A stretch of 64,000 bases of DNA, taken from the NCBI RefSeq assembly GCF_943373825.1, contig NZ_CALSBP010000002.1:3213501-3277500 (forward strand). Reading direction: 5' to 3'. The notes below the pieces were generated by a model, which was given only the letters and a program-made list of their open reading frames with translations, ran no database searches and was not told the DNA's origin. Source of the DNA: Aquimarina spinulae. GTDB lineage: Bacteria; Bacteroidota; Bacteroidia; Flavobacteriales; Flavobacteriaceae. How positions within the stretch are numbered: the first letter of the stretch is position 1; the number at the start of each line of letters is the position of its first letter. Shown here in pieces: positions 36,001 through 46,600 of this stretch. Made by a program: the position numbers and the translations under genes.

Positions 36001-39000
36001 AAGTATCAGTTTCTAAACCTGCTAATATCTCACTCAAGTCACTTAATGCTATTAAGTCTGAAGATATACCTCCGAGAGTAACACCCAAAGCAAAGTTTAC
36101 CCTTGACCATACTGCTGGGCATGCATTAGAAGCATCTAATGCTTCAAAGGCGATCTCTTCTATAAAATTATATGATAGGAGTCAGGGAGTTTACAGTCTT
36201 GATATTGATACAAAAACAGGCAATACACTTTCTAAAGAATTAATAGAAGAACTGGTGCATAGTCTTGATTATGTAAAAACCCTTCCGTTGTTAAAAGTAT
36301 TGATAGTAAGAGGCACGGGTGAAACGTTCCTTCAAGGTGATCGGGAGGCTTATAATGAATCTATAACTCAAGGGCTTTACCAATCTATAGCATCTTTTCC
36401 TTATCCAATAATAGCAGAGATGCAGGGAGATGCCATGGGATCAGGTTTCTTACTGGGAGCTTTATGTGATTTTATGGTTTGTAGTGAGGAATCCCGATAT
36501 AGTTATACAGATGTAACAGGTGGATTGTTTCCTGCTAGGAAAGAGGAATCTTTGTTTGGCGAACGTTTTGGAGATGTGCTTTCCAGAGATTTTTTATATC
36601 GTTTTGGAGTATCGACAGGGGCTACTTTAAAGAAAAGGGGTTGGAGTGTTCCGATTGTTGCTTCTAATAAAGTGAACCAATATACAGAGGATCTAGTCCG
36701 ATCATTGAGTGAAAAGCCTGTAACTTCTCTTGGATTATTAAAGCAGCATCTTGGTCGTGATTTAGAGAAGCAAGTAGCAGGATTATTAAAGGTAAATACC
36801 TTTAAGATAGAAGATGAATTTACAGGATCTGATAATAGGATAACCACTCAATCCAAATATTTACAATTAGATGCTCCGGTATCTGGAGTGTTAAGTATTC
36901 GAATAGATACAGGAGATAAAAACTATAAACTAAAAACGCTTATTTCAGGATTAGAAGATATTCTAAAACAAGTAGGTGAGCTGGATTCTCATAAGATTCT
37001 TGTACTTAGCAGCACAGCTAAAGACTTTTTAAGTGTATCTAAATTGTCAAGCTCAGTAGAGGAAATCAAACAATTTCAAAATCTATTGATTAATGCTCCT
37101 GTTCCAGTGATAGCTGCTTTTGAAGGAAATGCTAGGGATATAGGTTGGCTGCTAGGTCAGTGTTGTGATGTTTGTATCTATCATACAGATGGGGTGTATT
37201 CAGCTTCGGGACTAGTTGGAGTTCCAGAATTAGGGAATTTATCACTTCCGTTTTTTGTTCGTGGGTTAGGAGATTATCTGGCTCAGGAGGTATTGCTTAC
37301 CAGTAGGGAGTATAGTGGTTTAGAGCTACAACAGCAGATCGGTTCTGTACTGATTTCTGCAGACCCGATTACAGAGGCCTTAGATCAGGCTGGATATTGG
37401 TCATCGCTACCTATTGAAGTTATAAGAGATTGGAAAAAAGATCAGGGGGCAGCGACAAGATTAGTATTAGATAAGCTACCAACCTGGTTAGATAAAGAGA
37501 ACAAAGATGCTGCAAAAAAGTTACCAGAGGTAGTAACAGCAATAGGGTTAACATCAGAAGTTATAAAGACTACTGTTCATCCAGAAGGAATAGTAGAGAT
37601 AAAGATGCAAGACCGAGAGGCCAGGAATATGTTTTCAGATGCTTTTATAGAAGGAATGATAGAAGTCTTTGATCATATAGCAGCGTCTTCATTATACAAG
37701 GTGGTGATCTTAACGGGATATGATAGTTACTTTGCATCTGGTGGTACCAAAGAAAGTTTACTGGCAATCCAGAAAGGTAAGGCTAAATTTACAGATACGA
37801 AGATCTTTCAACTAGCTCTGGATTGCAATATTCCTGTAATTGCATCAATGCAGGGCCATGGTATTGGAGCAGGATGGTCTATGGGTATGTTTAGTGATTT
37901 CCCAATATTGAGTACAGAGAGTCATTATGTGAGTCCTTATATGAATTACGGATTTACTCCCGGGGCAGGCTCGACGTTGATTTTTCCTGAGCGTATAGGT
38001 TATGATCTTGCTCGTGGTACGTTGCTAACGGGAATAGAATATCCGGGTCAGGCATTAAAGAAAAAAGGAGTATCCTTACCGGTTGTTTCCCGTAAGGAGA
38101 TTGGAGCGTTTGCATTTGCATTGGCCAGAGAATTAACACGTAATACACGCGGTAGTTTAATTGCTTTCAAACATCAGATGACCCGCGATATCAAAGATCA
38201 TATAGAAGATATATGTGCACGAGAACTAACAATGCATGATGAGACTTTTGTAGGCCATTTAGATACTCTAGGCCTAATAGAAGATAACTTTAATACAACA
38301 TCAAGTACAAAAAATCAACAACTCATTAAAGAGAAACCAGTTTTATCTTCAGTTGAAAACACACCACAAGGTAAGTACACTCTACCTATGGTTATTAATA
38401 AACTCAAGTTATTGTTGGCCGGGGAGTTACACCTGGAAGAAGACGAAATTGATGAGGATAGTCAGTTTGTAGATCTGGGATTAGATTCTATTGTAGGGGT
38501 TACTTTTATCCGTAAGATCAATGAGCTATATCATATTTCATTACAAGCTACTATCGTTTATAGTTATTCTACACTTTCAGCTTTGAGTACTTATGTATTG
38601 AAAGAAACTAGGCAACAGGAAAAAGAAGTTATTGTATCAATTGAGTCATCAGTTTCTACTATTACTTCAACCAAAACAGTACTTAGTAATGAAAAGCAAC
38701 CAAACATACTATCAGATTTAAGACAATTATTAGCCAAGGAGTTACACCTGGAAGAAGAAGAGATTGATGAAGATAGCCAGTTTGTAGACCTGGGACTGGA
38801 CTCCATTGTAGGCGTTACTTTTATCCGTAAGATTAATGAAATGTTCGGTATTTCATTACAGGCAACTATTGTTTATAGCTATGCTACATTATCCACATTA
38901 AGCGAGCATATACAACAAGAATTAGGAATTCAAATAGAGGAAGTGAGTAGTCCAACTGTTGATTTTCTACAGAAAGAAAAAAGAAGACAGGTAAAACAGG

Positions 39001-41942
39001 TCGTAAGAAAAGAACTTCGCTCGTGGCGAAAAGATACTTCATTGCATAATACTTTATTAAGAACAGATAAAGGTGTTTCAGGAGCTATAGCTATTATCGG
39101 TATGTCTGGTCAGTTTCCCAAGGCAGAAAATGTTGATGTATTCTGGCAGAATATAGCTGGAGGCAAGGATTGCATCAGTGAGATACCTGAGGGACGCTGG
39201 GATATTGATAAATACTATGAAGATGGGGATGCTGTCCCGGGAAAGACCTATAGCAAATGGATGGGAGCACTGGACGGGTATGATCTATTTGACCCTATGT
39301 TTTTTAATATCTCACCAGTAGAAGCCGAGAGTATGGATCCGCAACAGCGGTTGTTTTTACAATCTTGTTGGCATACTATAGAGCATTCAGGTTACAATCC
39401 ACATGCATTTTCAGGTAGTAAATGCGGGGTATATGTCGGATGTGCTTATGGTGATTATCAAATGTTATCAAGAGAAGATCAATTAAGTGCTCAAGGTTTT
39501 ACGGGAGGTTCTACTTCAATTCTGGCAGCTCGTATTTCTTACTTTTTAAATTTACAAGGTCCTTGTATATCAATGGATACAGCTTGTTCTTCTTCATTAG
39601 TAGCTATTGCCAATGCATGTGATGCTTTGGTGTCGGGTAGTATTGATGCTGCTTTGGCTGGAGGAGTTTATGTAATGGCTGGTCCGGATATGCATATTAA
39701 AGCAGCGCAATCCGGTATGCTTTCTCCAGATGGTAAATGCCATACTTTTGATCAGCAGGCCAATGGTTTTGTACCTGGCGAAGGAGTTGGAGCGGTTATG
39801 CTCAAAAGAGTAGAGGATGCCGAAAAAGATGGAGATAATATCCTCGGAGTGATCAGGGGTTGGGGTGTTAATCAGGATGGAAAGACCAATGGTATTACAG
39901 CTCCTAACACAGAATCACAGACCTTATTAGAGCAACAGGTATATGATCAGTTTCAAATAGACCCAAATAATATCCAGTTGATAGAGACTCATGGTACTGG
40001 TACCAAGTTAGGAGACCCTATCGAGATAGAAGGACTGCATAAGGCCTTTAAAAAATATACCCAGGAAAAAGAATATTGTGCCTTGGGTTCAATAAAGAGT
40101 AATATAGGACACTGTTTAACCGCAGCCGGAGTAGCAGGGGTTATTAAGGTACTACAATCCTTAAAACATCAGCAGTTACCACCCACTATAAATTTTGAAC
40201 AGCTAAACGAACATATCAATCTGGATGATAGTCCGTTTTATGTAAACACTAAACTTAGAGACTGGAAGGTTGAAGAAGGTCAACAACGGCAAGCGGCGAT
40301 CAGTTCTTTTGGATTTAGTGGCACTAATGCACATTTGGTATTAGAAGAATATGTTCCTGAGCCTAGGATAGCAGATCAAAAACCGGTTCAGGTTGTTAGA
40401 CAAGATGAAGCACTTATGATCCCGTTATCAGCCCGATCAGAAGAACAGCTACAACAAAAGGCATCTGATCTGTTAAGTTTTGTTAAAGAAAAGAAAGGAT
40501 CTCTGAGTTTGTTAGAAATGTCATTTACCCTTCAGGTAGGCAGGGAAGCTATGGAAGAACGTCTTGGATTTATGATAAGTGAGGTGAATCAACTGATAGA
40601 AAAACTTCAGGATTACATCCAGGGTAAGGAGAATATCAATGGTGTATATCGAGGGCAGGTAAAACGAAATAGAGAAGGTCTACGTATCATCAGCAATGAT
40701 GACGATATGAAAGAAACCATTGTAGATAACTACATAGATCAAAGGAAATTATCGAAATTACTGGATTTATGGGTTAAAGGTCTGGATTTGGATTGGAACA
40801 AGCTTTACGGTGATCATAAACCTAATCGTATCAACTTACCATTGTATCCATTTGCCAGAGAACGATACTGGGTTGATAGTGTTGAAGAAAAGAATATTTA
40901 TGCAAATGGAATCACAGTATCATCCATTTTACATCCATTATTACACACAAACACTTCAGATTTTAGTAAGCAGAGTTATAGCGCTACATTTAGTGGAGAA
41001 GAATTTTTTCTAAAAGACCACCGGGTTTTTAACCAGAAAGTCCTTCCAGGAGTGGCATATCTCGAAATGGCCCGCACTGCTATTGAAAAATCTATGCCTT
41101 CACCTATAAAATCTGCCATTTTGGAGTTGAACAATATCATTTGGATTCAACCTTTTGCTATAATAGATCAGAAGAAACAAATAAATATAGCCCTGTTTTT
41201 AGATGATTCGAATTCTGAACAGTACCCACAAATAGATTACGAAATCTATAGTCATAATAAGGAAGAAGACATCATACATCTTCAAGGGAAAGCGATCTTT
41301 AGTGATCAAACAATTCCAGAAAAAATTGATATTGATCAACTTAGAGATCAAATGACAGTTGGAAAGCTAGCGCAAAACAATATTTATAACGCTTTTGCCC
41401 AAATGGGACTTCATTACGGACTCGCACATCAAGGGATACAAGTAATCTACCAAGGAGAAAGGCAAGTGCTGGCCAACTTAAACTTGCCAGAAACAGTTAA
41501 AAATGAACAAAATAATTATCTATTACATCCTAGTTTAATGGATAGTGCTCTGCAGGCCACTATTGGCTTATTCCAGAATCTGAACCAAATTCCAGAAGAA
41601 CCATTGCTCCCTTTTGCACTAGGGTCTTTATGTATAATCTCTGCTTGTACCCCAGAAATGGTAGTCTGGGCACGGTATGCTAAGGGTAGTAAATCTGGGG
41701 ATAAACTTATTAAAGTAGATCTTGATCTATGTGATCAGGAAGGAAATATATGTGTACAAATTAGAGAGATGGCTTTTCGTGTTATGAAAAACGAGAAAGA
41801 GCCAATGAATACAACAACTGGTGATTTATTGAGCAGAACTGTTAATGGGACATCAACTTTTAATGATGCCTATTATCAAAGCCTTATCCAAAGTGTATTA
41901 AAAAAAGAGCTTTCTGATGAAGAGGCTGTGGAATTAGTTTAA
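31341..41942 (+). CDS. Gene B: trans-AT PKS, KR-ACP of module 4, module 5, KS-DH of module 6
   Basis: A 3533-aa protein. Order: N-terminal docking segment (2-28), KR of module 4 with its structural half (about 45-460), ACP (Ser528), KS5 (Cys797), dead DH (about 1245-1500), three crotonase domains (about 1600-2300), tandem ACPs (Ser2383, Ser2488), KS6 (Cys2749), DH (His3227, Asp3401), C-terminal docking helix SVLKKELSDEEAVELV. The start is GTG at 31341. A stop lies seven codons upstream in frame with no ATG between, and the docking segment aligns with that of gene C, which supports this start. The crotonase region is a near-copy of the one in gene A. Gene C follows after 33 nt to its ATG and completes module 6. 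No AT domain is present. Confidence 0.93.
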   Translation: MKFELLKIYQDVSSGKLTQKEALEKIKVVKQQNAEETRSVLLAKSDWTPVVLDVSSNDEIEYEQYHLILCEISHLKEKHINSSLSPSKVWNFRIDQEQHISKRFSEYALSCFELIQNILINKPEGKVLIQLVVPNEGEQIILAGLSGLLKTAALENPLIIPQLLLIDPKIQANDLALQLKDNQSNPDDQLIKYEQGIRYVLKREEIYATEVHSKIAFKDQGVYLITGGMGGLGLLFTKEILKQTTRSRIILTGRSVLTAEKKVLLEALPSRDNKVEYYQLELDNAKEVNKVISGIVKEKGGLNGILHCAGMTSDNFIIKKTSEEFIRVLSPKVSGAYNLDQSSKDIDLDFIVLFSSVASQLGNVGQSDYAAANGFMDEFAIYRNQEVARGHRMGHTLSINWPLWEEGGMQINRENQEALRKKYGMYPMPATTGIDAFYKTLELGYGQALVVEGNSTQIRRAFLENREEKAKPVLASSHNEQQAVSTVNTENLQGKTEKYLCDQFAILLKLASHKIDSNAPLEKYGIDSILAMSLTDQLEKTFGSLPKTLFFEYQTIQELAEYFSKSHTSQLSKLFISGKKVQKKEIEETSKKETGSISKIQLNRRRRIVTPKGTDKLIQSDPIVIVGLSGRYPESVNIASYWENLREGRDCITEVPKDRWDWRDYYSDNRTKTGRHYSKWGGFISGVDEFDPRFFNISPREATSIDPQERLFLEHVWMAIEDAGYTRSSLQIPHKDGLPGQVGVYVGMMYSEYQLFGAEASMQGNPTAISGSYASIANRVSYFLNLHGPSMTLDTMCSSSLTAIHLACQDLKEGRTDLGIAGGVNVSVHPNKYLMLSTGQFISSDGHCQSFGEGGDGYIPGEGVGTVILKRLSEAKRDGNHIYGVIKGSSLNHGGKTNGYSVPNPKAQASAIHQALAASGTDPRHISYIEAHGTGTKLGDPIEISALTKAFEGDNDSIKTGYCQIGSAKSNIGHCESAAGIAGLTKVLLQMRYRQIVPSLHSNRLNPHIDFDKTPFIVNQKLRDWDAPVLDGKELPRIAGISSFGAGGSNAHLIIEEYTDSDVFSFNGSESDFMIPLSAKKPLQLEQKVRDLLDFIHFSIASGDSLDLGAMAYTFQVGRESMDERVGFMVSSVDELTQKLESYLKDTDNITGIYRGQVKRDRDLLSGYTTGGLDIEQMVQQWIKDRNYSFVIEVWSKGQDIDWQELYLNTHPKLISLPTYPFARERYWIDIVDTKASVQGKVTSVLHPLLHRNISDLSYQIYSSTFRGDEFYISGSQDRELPVSVYLEMARAAIADSLPNKEKSTTIEFRDIVWIGPLSIQEDLRVDIALLPQTKDIINFEIYGQEGEEELIYCQGSSIVSTESSKAILDIAMLKKQIGNEGIRSAYGLPLSEVVSVYHNSTQLLIQLTLPESLPSSEEAYRLHPMMLENALQLGSRLFFGDGQSLTPMGIASLEVIDSCTREMFVWLRPSNQAGTLDIDLCNKQGEVCVQVRGVGYEGEVEILEEAPVSEHKVSEVSLPTEEVMMLPKELPIPIRVLHTTDDTIISSGEGFDKVSVSKPANISLKSLNAIKSEDIPPRVTPKAKFTLDHTAGHALEASNASKAISSIKLYDRSQGVYSLDIDTKTGNTLSKELIEELVHSLDYVKTLPLLKVLIVRGTGETFLQGDREAYNESITQGLYQSIASFPYPIIAEMQGDAMGSGFLLGALCDFMVCSEESRYSYTDVTGGLFPARKEESLFGERFGDVLSRDFLYRFGVSTGATLKKRGWSVPIVASNKVNQYTEDLVRSLSEKPVTSLGLLKQHLGRDLEKQVAGLLKVNTFKIEDEFTGSDNRITTQSKYLQLDAPVSGVLSIRIDTGDKNYKLKTLISGLEDILKQVGELDSHKILVLSSTAKDFLSVSKLSSSVEEIKQFQNLLINAPVPVIAAFEGNARDIGWLLGQCCDVCIYHTDGVYSASGLVGVPELGNLSLPFFVRGLGDYLAQEVLLTSREYSGLELQQQIGSVLISADPITEALDQAGYWSSLPIEVIRDWKKDQGAATRLVLDKLPTWLDKENKDAAKKLPEVVTAIGLTSEVIKTTVHPEGIVEIKMQDREARNMFSDAFIEGMIEVFDHIAASSLYKVVILTGYDSYFASGGTKESLLAIQKGKAKFTDTKIFQLALDCNIPVIASMQGHGIGAGWSMGMFSDFPILSTESHYVSPYMNYGFTPGAGSTLIFPERIGYDLARGTLLTGIEYPGQALKKKGVSLPVVSRKEIGAFAFALARELTRNTRGSLIAFKHQMTRDIKDHIEDICARELTMHDETFVGHLDTLGLIEDNFNTTSSTKNQQLIKEKPVLSSVENTPQGKYTLPMVINKLKLLLAGELHLEEDEIDEDSQFVDLGLDSIVGVTFIRKINELYHISLQATIVYSYSTLSALSTYVLKETRQQEKEVIVSIESSVSTITSTKTVLSNEKQPNILSDLRQLLAKELHLEEEEIDEDSQFVDLGLDSIVGVTFIRKINEMFGISLQATIVYSYATLSTLSEHIQQELGIQIEEVSSPTVDFLQKEKRRQVKQVVRKELRSWRKDTSLHNTLLRTDKGVSGAIAIIGMSGQFPKAENVDVFWQNIAGGKDCISEIPEGRWDIDKYYEDGDAVPGKTYSKWMGALDGYDLFDPMFFNISPVEAESMDPQQRLFLQSCWHTIEHSGYNPHAFSGSKCGVYVGCAYGDYQMLSREDQLSAQGFTGGSTSILAARISYFLNLQGPCISMDTACSSSLVAIANACDALVSGSIDAALAGGVYVMAGPDMHIKAAQSGMLSPDGKCHTFDQQANGFVPGEGVGAVMLKRVEDAEKDGDNILGVIRGWGVNQDGKTNGITAPNTESQTLLEQQVYDQFQIDPNNIQLIETHGTGTKLGDPIEIEGLHKAFKKYTQEKEYCALGSIKSNIGHCLTAAGVAGVIKVLQSLKHQQLPPTINFEQLNEHINLDDSPFYVNTKLRDWKVEEGQQRQAAISSFGFSGTNAHLVLEEYVPEPRIADQKPVQVVRQDEALMIPLSARSEEQLQQKASDLLSFVKEKKGSLSLLEMSFTLQVGREAMEERLGFMISEVNQLIEKLQDYIQGKENINGVYRGQVKRNREGLRIISNDDDMKETIVDNYIDQRKLSKLLDLWVKGLDLDWNKLYGDHKPNRINLPLYPFARERYWVDSVEEKNIYANGITVSSILHPLLHTNTSDFSKQSYSATFSGEEFFLKDHRVFNQKVLPGVAYLEMARTAIEKSMPSPIKSAILELNNIIWIQPFAIIDQKKQINIALFLDDSNSEQYPQIDYEIYSHNKEEDIIHLQGKAIFSDQTIPEKIDIDQLRDQMTVGKLAQNNIYNAFAQMGLHYGLAHQGIQVIYQGERQVLANLNLPETVKNEQNNYLLHPSLMDSALQATIGLFQNLNQIPEEPLLPFALGSLCIISACTPEMVVWARYAKGSKSGDKLIKVDLDLCDQEGNICVQIREMAFRVMKNEKEPMNTTTGDLLSRTVNGTSTFNDAYYQSLIQSVLKKELSDEEAVELV
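33200..38935 (+). other. Module 5: KS - dead DH - ECH - ECH - ECH - ACP - ACP (beta-branch type)
   Basis: KS5 has DTMCSSSLTAIHLACQDL, the type shared with KS7 and KS10 and found here after DH/KR modules. The DH lacks the His (YISGSQDRELP in place of HxxxGxxxxP) and has Glu for Asp (HPMMLENALQ). After the crotonase cassette come two nearly identical ACPs, both reading GLDSIVGVTF: the position of the beta-branching Trp flag is Phe in both. Confidence 0.82.
35925..38290 (+). repeat. Triple crotonase (ECH) cassette, copy 2
   Basis: Same three-domain order as copy 1. By eye, tracts of roughly 220 bp (around 37240-37460) and 270 bp (around 37820-38090) show no difference from copy 1, including silent positions. 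Other patches, such as 37730-37820, differ strongly. In that patch the protein (SGGTKESLLAIQKGKAKFTD) resembles copy 3 more than copy 1. This mosaic pattern points to gene conversion. Confidence 0.88.
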
Positions 41943-43665
41943 CACTGAATTTTCGAGAAAAATTTGAAAGAAAAGATGAAGGAAAACCTAAAAAAAATAT
42001 TCCAAGATATTTCCAAAGGAAAACTTACACAAACTGAAGCATTAGAAAAAATTAAAACTATAAAGTTACAAGAACAAGGTAAAGTTATAGGAACAATGCT
42101 CTATACTCCGGTTTGGAGAAAAAATATGCCAGTATCTGAAAGTGAAATACAATATACTGAACATCATATCATTTTATGCGAAGTACCTAAGTTAAAGGAG
42201 AATGAAATAAAAAGGCTACTCCCAGGTTGCCATTTTATAAGTTTATCCTCAGGAGAAGATCAAAGTATTGCCGATCGATATGAGAGTCATGCTATGTCCT
42301 GTTTTGACTATCTCCAACAGATACTTTCAAATAAACCTTATGGCAACATACTGATTCAAATAGTCGTAGGTAATGATATAGAACAGGTTGTTTTTATGGG
42401 GCTTTCGGGCTTGTTACAAACAGCTACTCTTGAGAATCCAGTACTGAAAGGGCAAATCATACGTACTCATTTTGATATAGGGGCAAAAGAACTTTCTTTA
42501 CAGCTTCAGGAAAATGTATCGAGTTTTGAGGATCATCAGATTAAATATGATCAGAATATCCGTTATGTTTTGAAAAGAGAAGAAATACAAGCGAGTGATG
42601 TAAATCCTAAAATAGCATTCAAAGACCGTGGCGTATATCTTATTACCGGAGGGATGGGAGGTTTAGGGATTTTATTCACCAAAGAAATCCTAAAACAAAC
42701 CACTCATTCCAGAGTTATTGTAACTGGTCGTTCTGCATTAACAACAGAGAGAAAAGTAATCCTTGAAGCATTACCAGTACGTAACAATACAGTTGAATAT
42801 CGACAATTGGATTTAAGTAATTTAGAACAGGTAAACCAACTTATAATTACTATATCCAAAGAGTATAAACAATTAAATGGTATTCTCCATTGTGCTGGTA
42901 TGACCTCTGATAATTTCATTGTTAAAAAGACAAGAGATGAATTTGGTGGCGTACTCATTCCAAAAGTAACAGGTACTTTCAACCTGGATCAGGCTAGTAA
43001 GGATATTGACTTAGACTTTTTGGTATTGTTTTCTTCTGTAGCATCACAAATAGGTAATGTAGGTCAGGCAGATTATGCAGCAGCTAATGGATTCATGGAT
43101 CAATTTGCTGTGTATCGAAATCAGTTGGTTCAAAAAGACCAACGACAGGGACAGACCTTATCTATCAACTGGCCACTATGGCAAGACGGCGGTATGCAAA
43201 TAGATCAGGCAAGTCAAGAGATATTAAAACAAACCATGCAAATACAACCGATGGAAACCATCGTAGGAATGCATGCATTTTATTGTAGTCTGGAGTTAAA
43301 CCAAGATCAGGCCCTGGTAATAAAGGGTGATTTATTTCAATTACATGACAATAAAAAAATAGATCAAGAGATTATAAATTCTCCAATGATTACCAACAAG
43401 GGGCATAGTGATCTTTTTGAAAAAACTGAAGATTATTTGTGTAAAGAATTCTCTTTACTGTTAAAGTTGACTTCTCGTAAGATTGACCCTCAGGAGCCAT
43501 TAGAAAAATATGGTATCGACTCCATACTGGCAATGAAATTTACAAGTCTGTTAGAGGAAACCTTTGGTGCTTTACCAAAAACATTATTTTTTGAATACCA
43601 GACTATTAGAGAGCTTACAGAATACTTTTTGAAATCTTATCAGCATCAACTAACGGCACTTTTTA
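39080..43665 (+). other. Module 6, split across genes B and C: KS - DH | KR - ACP
   Basis: KS6 (Cys2749) is of the type that follows ECH modules. The DH keeps His3227 and Asp3401; the motif Gly is Asn (HRVFNQKVLP), which need not abolish activity. Gene C supplies a KR (TGGMGGLG, SSVAS, DYAAANGF) and ACP Ser516. The expected outcome is a double bond. Confidence 0.8.
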
Positions 43666-46600
43666 ATACGACATCAGGTAATAATATTAGTATTGAAGAA
43701 TCCGCCGATATTAAATCTGGAACCGATGAACGAAAAGAACATAAACTGATTTCTGGTAAACGTTTTAATCGTCCTCGTCCTTTTATTGATTTAACCAATT
43801 CTATACATTCAGCTTCTGTAGACCCTATAGCCATTGTGGGGTTAAGTGGCCGTTATCCTAATTCGGTTGATATAGCTGGATATTGGGATAATCTTAAAGA
43901 AGGTAGGGATTGTATTACAGAAATTCCTAAAAACCGCTGGGACTGGCGAGCGTATTATAGTGAGGACCGTAGCAAAAGCGGTTATCATTATAGTAAATGG
44001 GGTGGTTTTATAGAAGGAGTAGATGAATTTGACCCAAGATTTTTCAATATTTCTCCCAGAGAGGCCGCATCAATAGATCCCCAGGAGCGTTTATTTTTAC
44101 AACATAGTTGGAAGGCAATTGAAGATGCAGGATATACTCGTTCTAGTCTACAGATACCTCGTAAAGAAGGACTGGCAGGTCAGGTGGGAGTTTATGCAGG
44201 TGTGATGTACGGAGAATATAATCTATCCGGAAGCTTGGCCAGTATTGCTAACCGTGTTTCTTATTTTTTAAACCTTCATGGTCCTAGTATGACGTTGGAT
44301 ACGATGTGTTCTTCTTCACTAACTTCAATTCATTTGGCCTGTCAGGATTTAAAAGAAGGCCGTACAGATTTAGGGATAGCAGGTGGAGTTAATGTAAGCA
44401 TTCACCCGAATAAATATCAGATGCTTAGTTCTGGTCAGTTTATCTCGAGTGCAGGTCATTGCCAGAGTTTTGGAGAAGGCGGGGATGGTTATATTCCTGG
44501 TGAAGGAGTTGGAGTTGTAGTTTTAAAAAGATTATCAGAGGCCAAAAGAGATGGGAATCATATCTATGGAGTAATCAAGGGGAGTTCACTTAACCACGGG
44601 GGTAAGACCAATGGCTATAGTGTTCCTAATCCTAAAGCTCAGGCGAGTGCTATTACAGAGGCACTTAAAATATCAGATACTGATCCTCGTCATATTAGTT
44701 ATATAGAAGCTCATGGTACGGGTACAAAGCTTGGGGACCCTATTGAGATAGCCGCATTATCTAAGGCATTTGAAGGAAATCAAACTGAAAAAGATAAAGG
44801 CTATTGTTTATTAGGATCAGCCAAGTCAAATATTGGGCATTGTGAATCAGCAGCAGGTATTGCAGGTTTGACCAAAATAGTATTACAAATGGCGCATGGT
44901 AAAATAGTTCCATCGTTACATTCTAAGCGTTTAAATCCTCATATTGATTTTGATAATACTCCTTTTATAGTCAATCAGGAGTTAAGGGATTGGGATCCTC
45001 CTGTAGTAAATGGTAAAGAATTACCTCGTATCGCAGGTATTTCCTCATTTGGAGCAGGAGGTTCTAATGCTCATATTATTCTAGAGGAATACATTAATGT
45101 AGATCGTCCTGTTTTAAATACTGATCAAGTTATTGATGTAGGAATTGTTTTATCGGCACGTACCTCTGATCAATTGAGACAAAAGACAGTTGACCTCTTG
45201 GGTTACCTTGGTATGCCTGATCAGGAGTGTACAGATATTGACTTAACTTCGATGTCTTATACCTTACAAGTAGGTCGGGAGGCAATGGATAAGCGTCTTG
45301 GCCTGGTGGTGAGTTCGATAGTTGAGTTGAAAGAAAAACTAGAATCCTATCTTGATGATACGAAAGAAATAGAAGAAATATATCAGGGTGAGGTCAAACG
45401 AGATGGAGATTTTTCTGGGTTAGCTACTGATACAGTGATTCAAGAGTGGATATCAGATAAAAAGATAGCTAAACTATTAGATGTTTGGGTAAAAGGTTAT
45501 GCTGTGGATTGGCACCAATTGTATGGTGATGTACTTCCTGGATTGATGAGTCTTCCGACATATCCTTTTGCCAGAGAACGTTATTGGACAGCTGTTAGTG
45601 ATACTGCATCACAGGTAGAAAATAATACAGCAGTCTCGGTATTGCATCCTTTAGTGCATAGTAACATTTCAGATCTTAAGAATCATAAATATAGCTCAAC
45701 TTTTAGTGGTGATGCATTTTTTATTTCGAGTTTATCTAATGGTCATAAGGAAATTTCGGTAACTGTTTATTTAGAAATGGCTCGTGCAGCAATTGCAGAA
45801 GCATTACCCAAAGAAAAGGCTCCATATTTCTTGGAGTTTAGCAACACAGTTTGGTCAGGCCCTTTAATTTTTAGAGATGATATAGAAGTGCATATCGCCT
45901 TATTTAAGCAAACAGAAGAAGGCGTTTGTTTTGAGGTGTATAGTGGTATTGAAGAGAAAGAAGTAATTTATTGTCAGGGAGAGGCTATAGTACATGATGA
46001 GCTTCCTTTAACAACATTGGATATCAAGGCTCTTAGAGCCAAAATGGAGAGAAGTGTATTGTCTTCTTCGCATCAGAACATAACCTCCATTTTTCAGGGA
46101 GATAAGCAATTACTGGCAGAGTTAAATTTACCAGAAGAGTTACTTTCAGAAGAAGAAGTTTATGTTTTACACCCTGCTATTCTTAAGGAAGTATTACAAT
46201 CTGGTTTATTGTTATTTTCTGGTACAGCTTTAGAACCTACAGGTATAGATTCTTTACAAATCAAGAGTAGTTGTACAGCTAATATGTGGGTATGGGTTCG
46301 TTATAGTTCAGGTAGAGCAGATGCTTTAGATATCGATTTATGTGATCAAGAAGGTAAGGTATGTGTACAACTATATGGGGTTGGTTACCAGGAAGTAGTT
46401 CACGATTTTATAGAAGAGACTTTTAATCAACAGGAAGTAGTAAAACCATCGTTAAATTTAGAGGAAATTCAGAGATCGCCACAGCAACTATCAATACCGA
46501 TTTCTTCAAAGATAGTATTAGAAAATTCAGAAGTAGAAAAGTTTATAGAGAATACATTAGAAAAACCAACTCAAATTTTATTAGTTACTCCAGGTACTTC

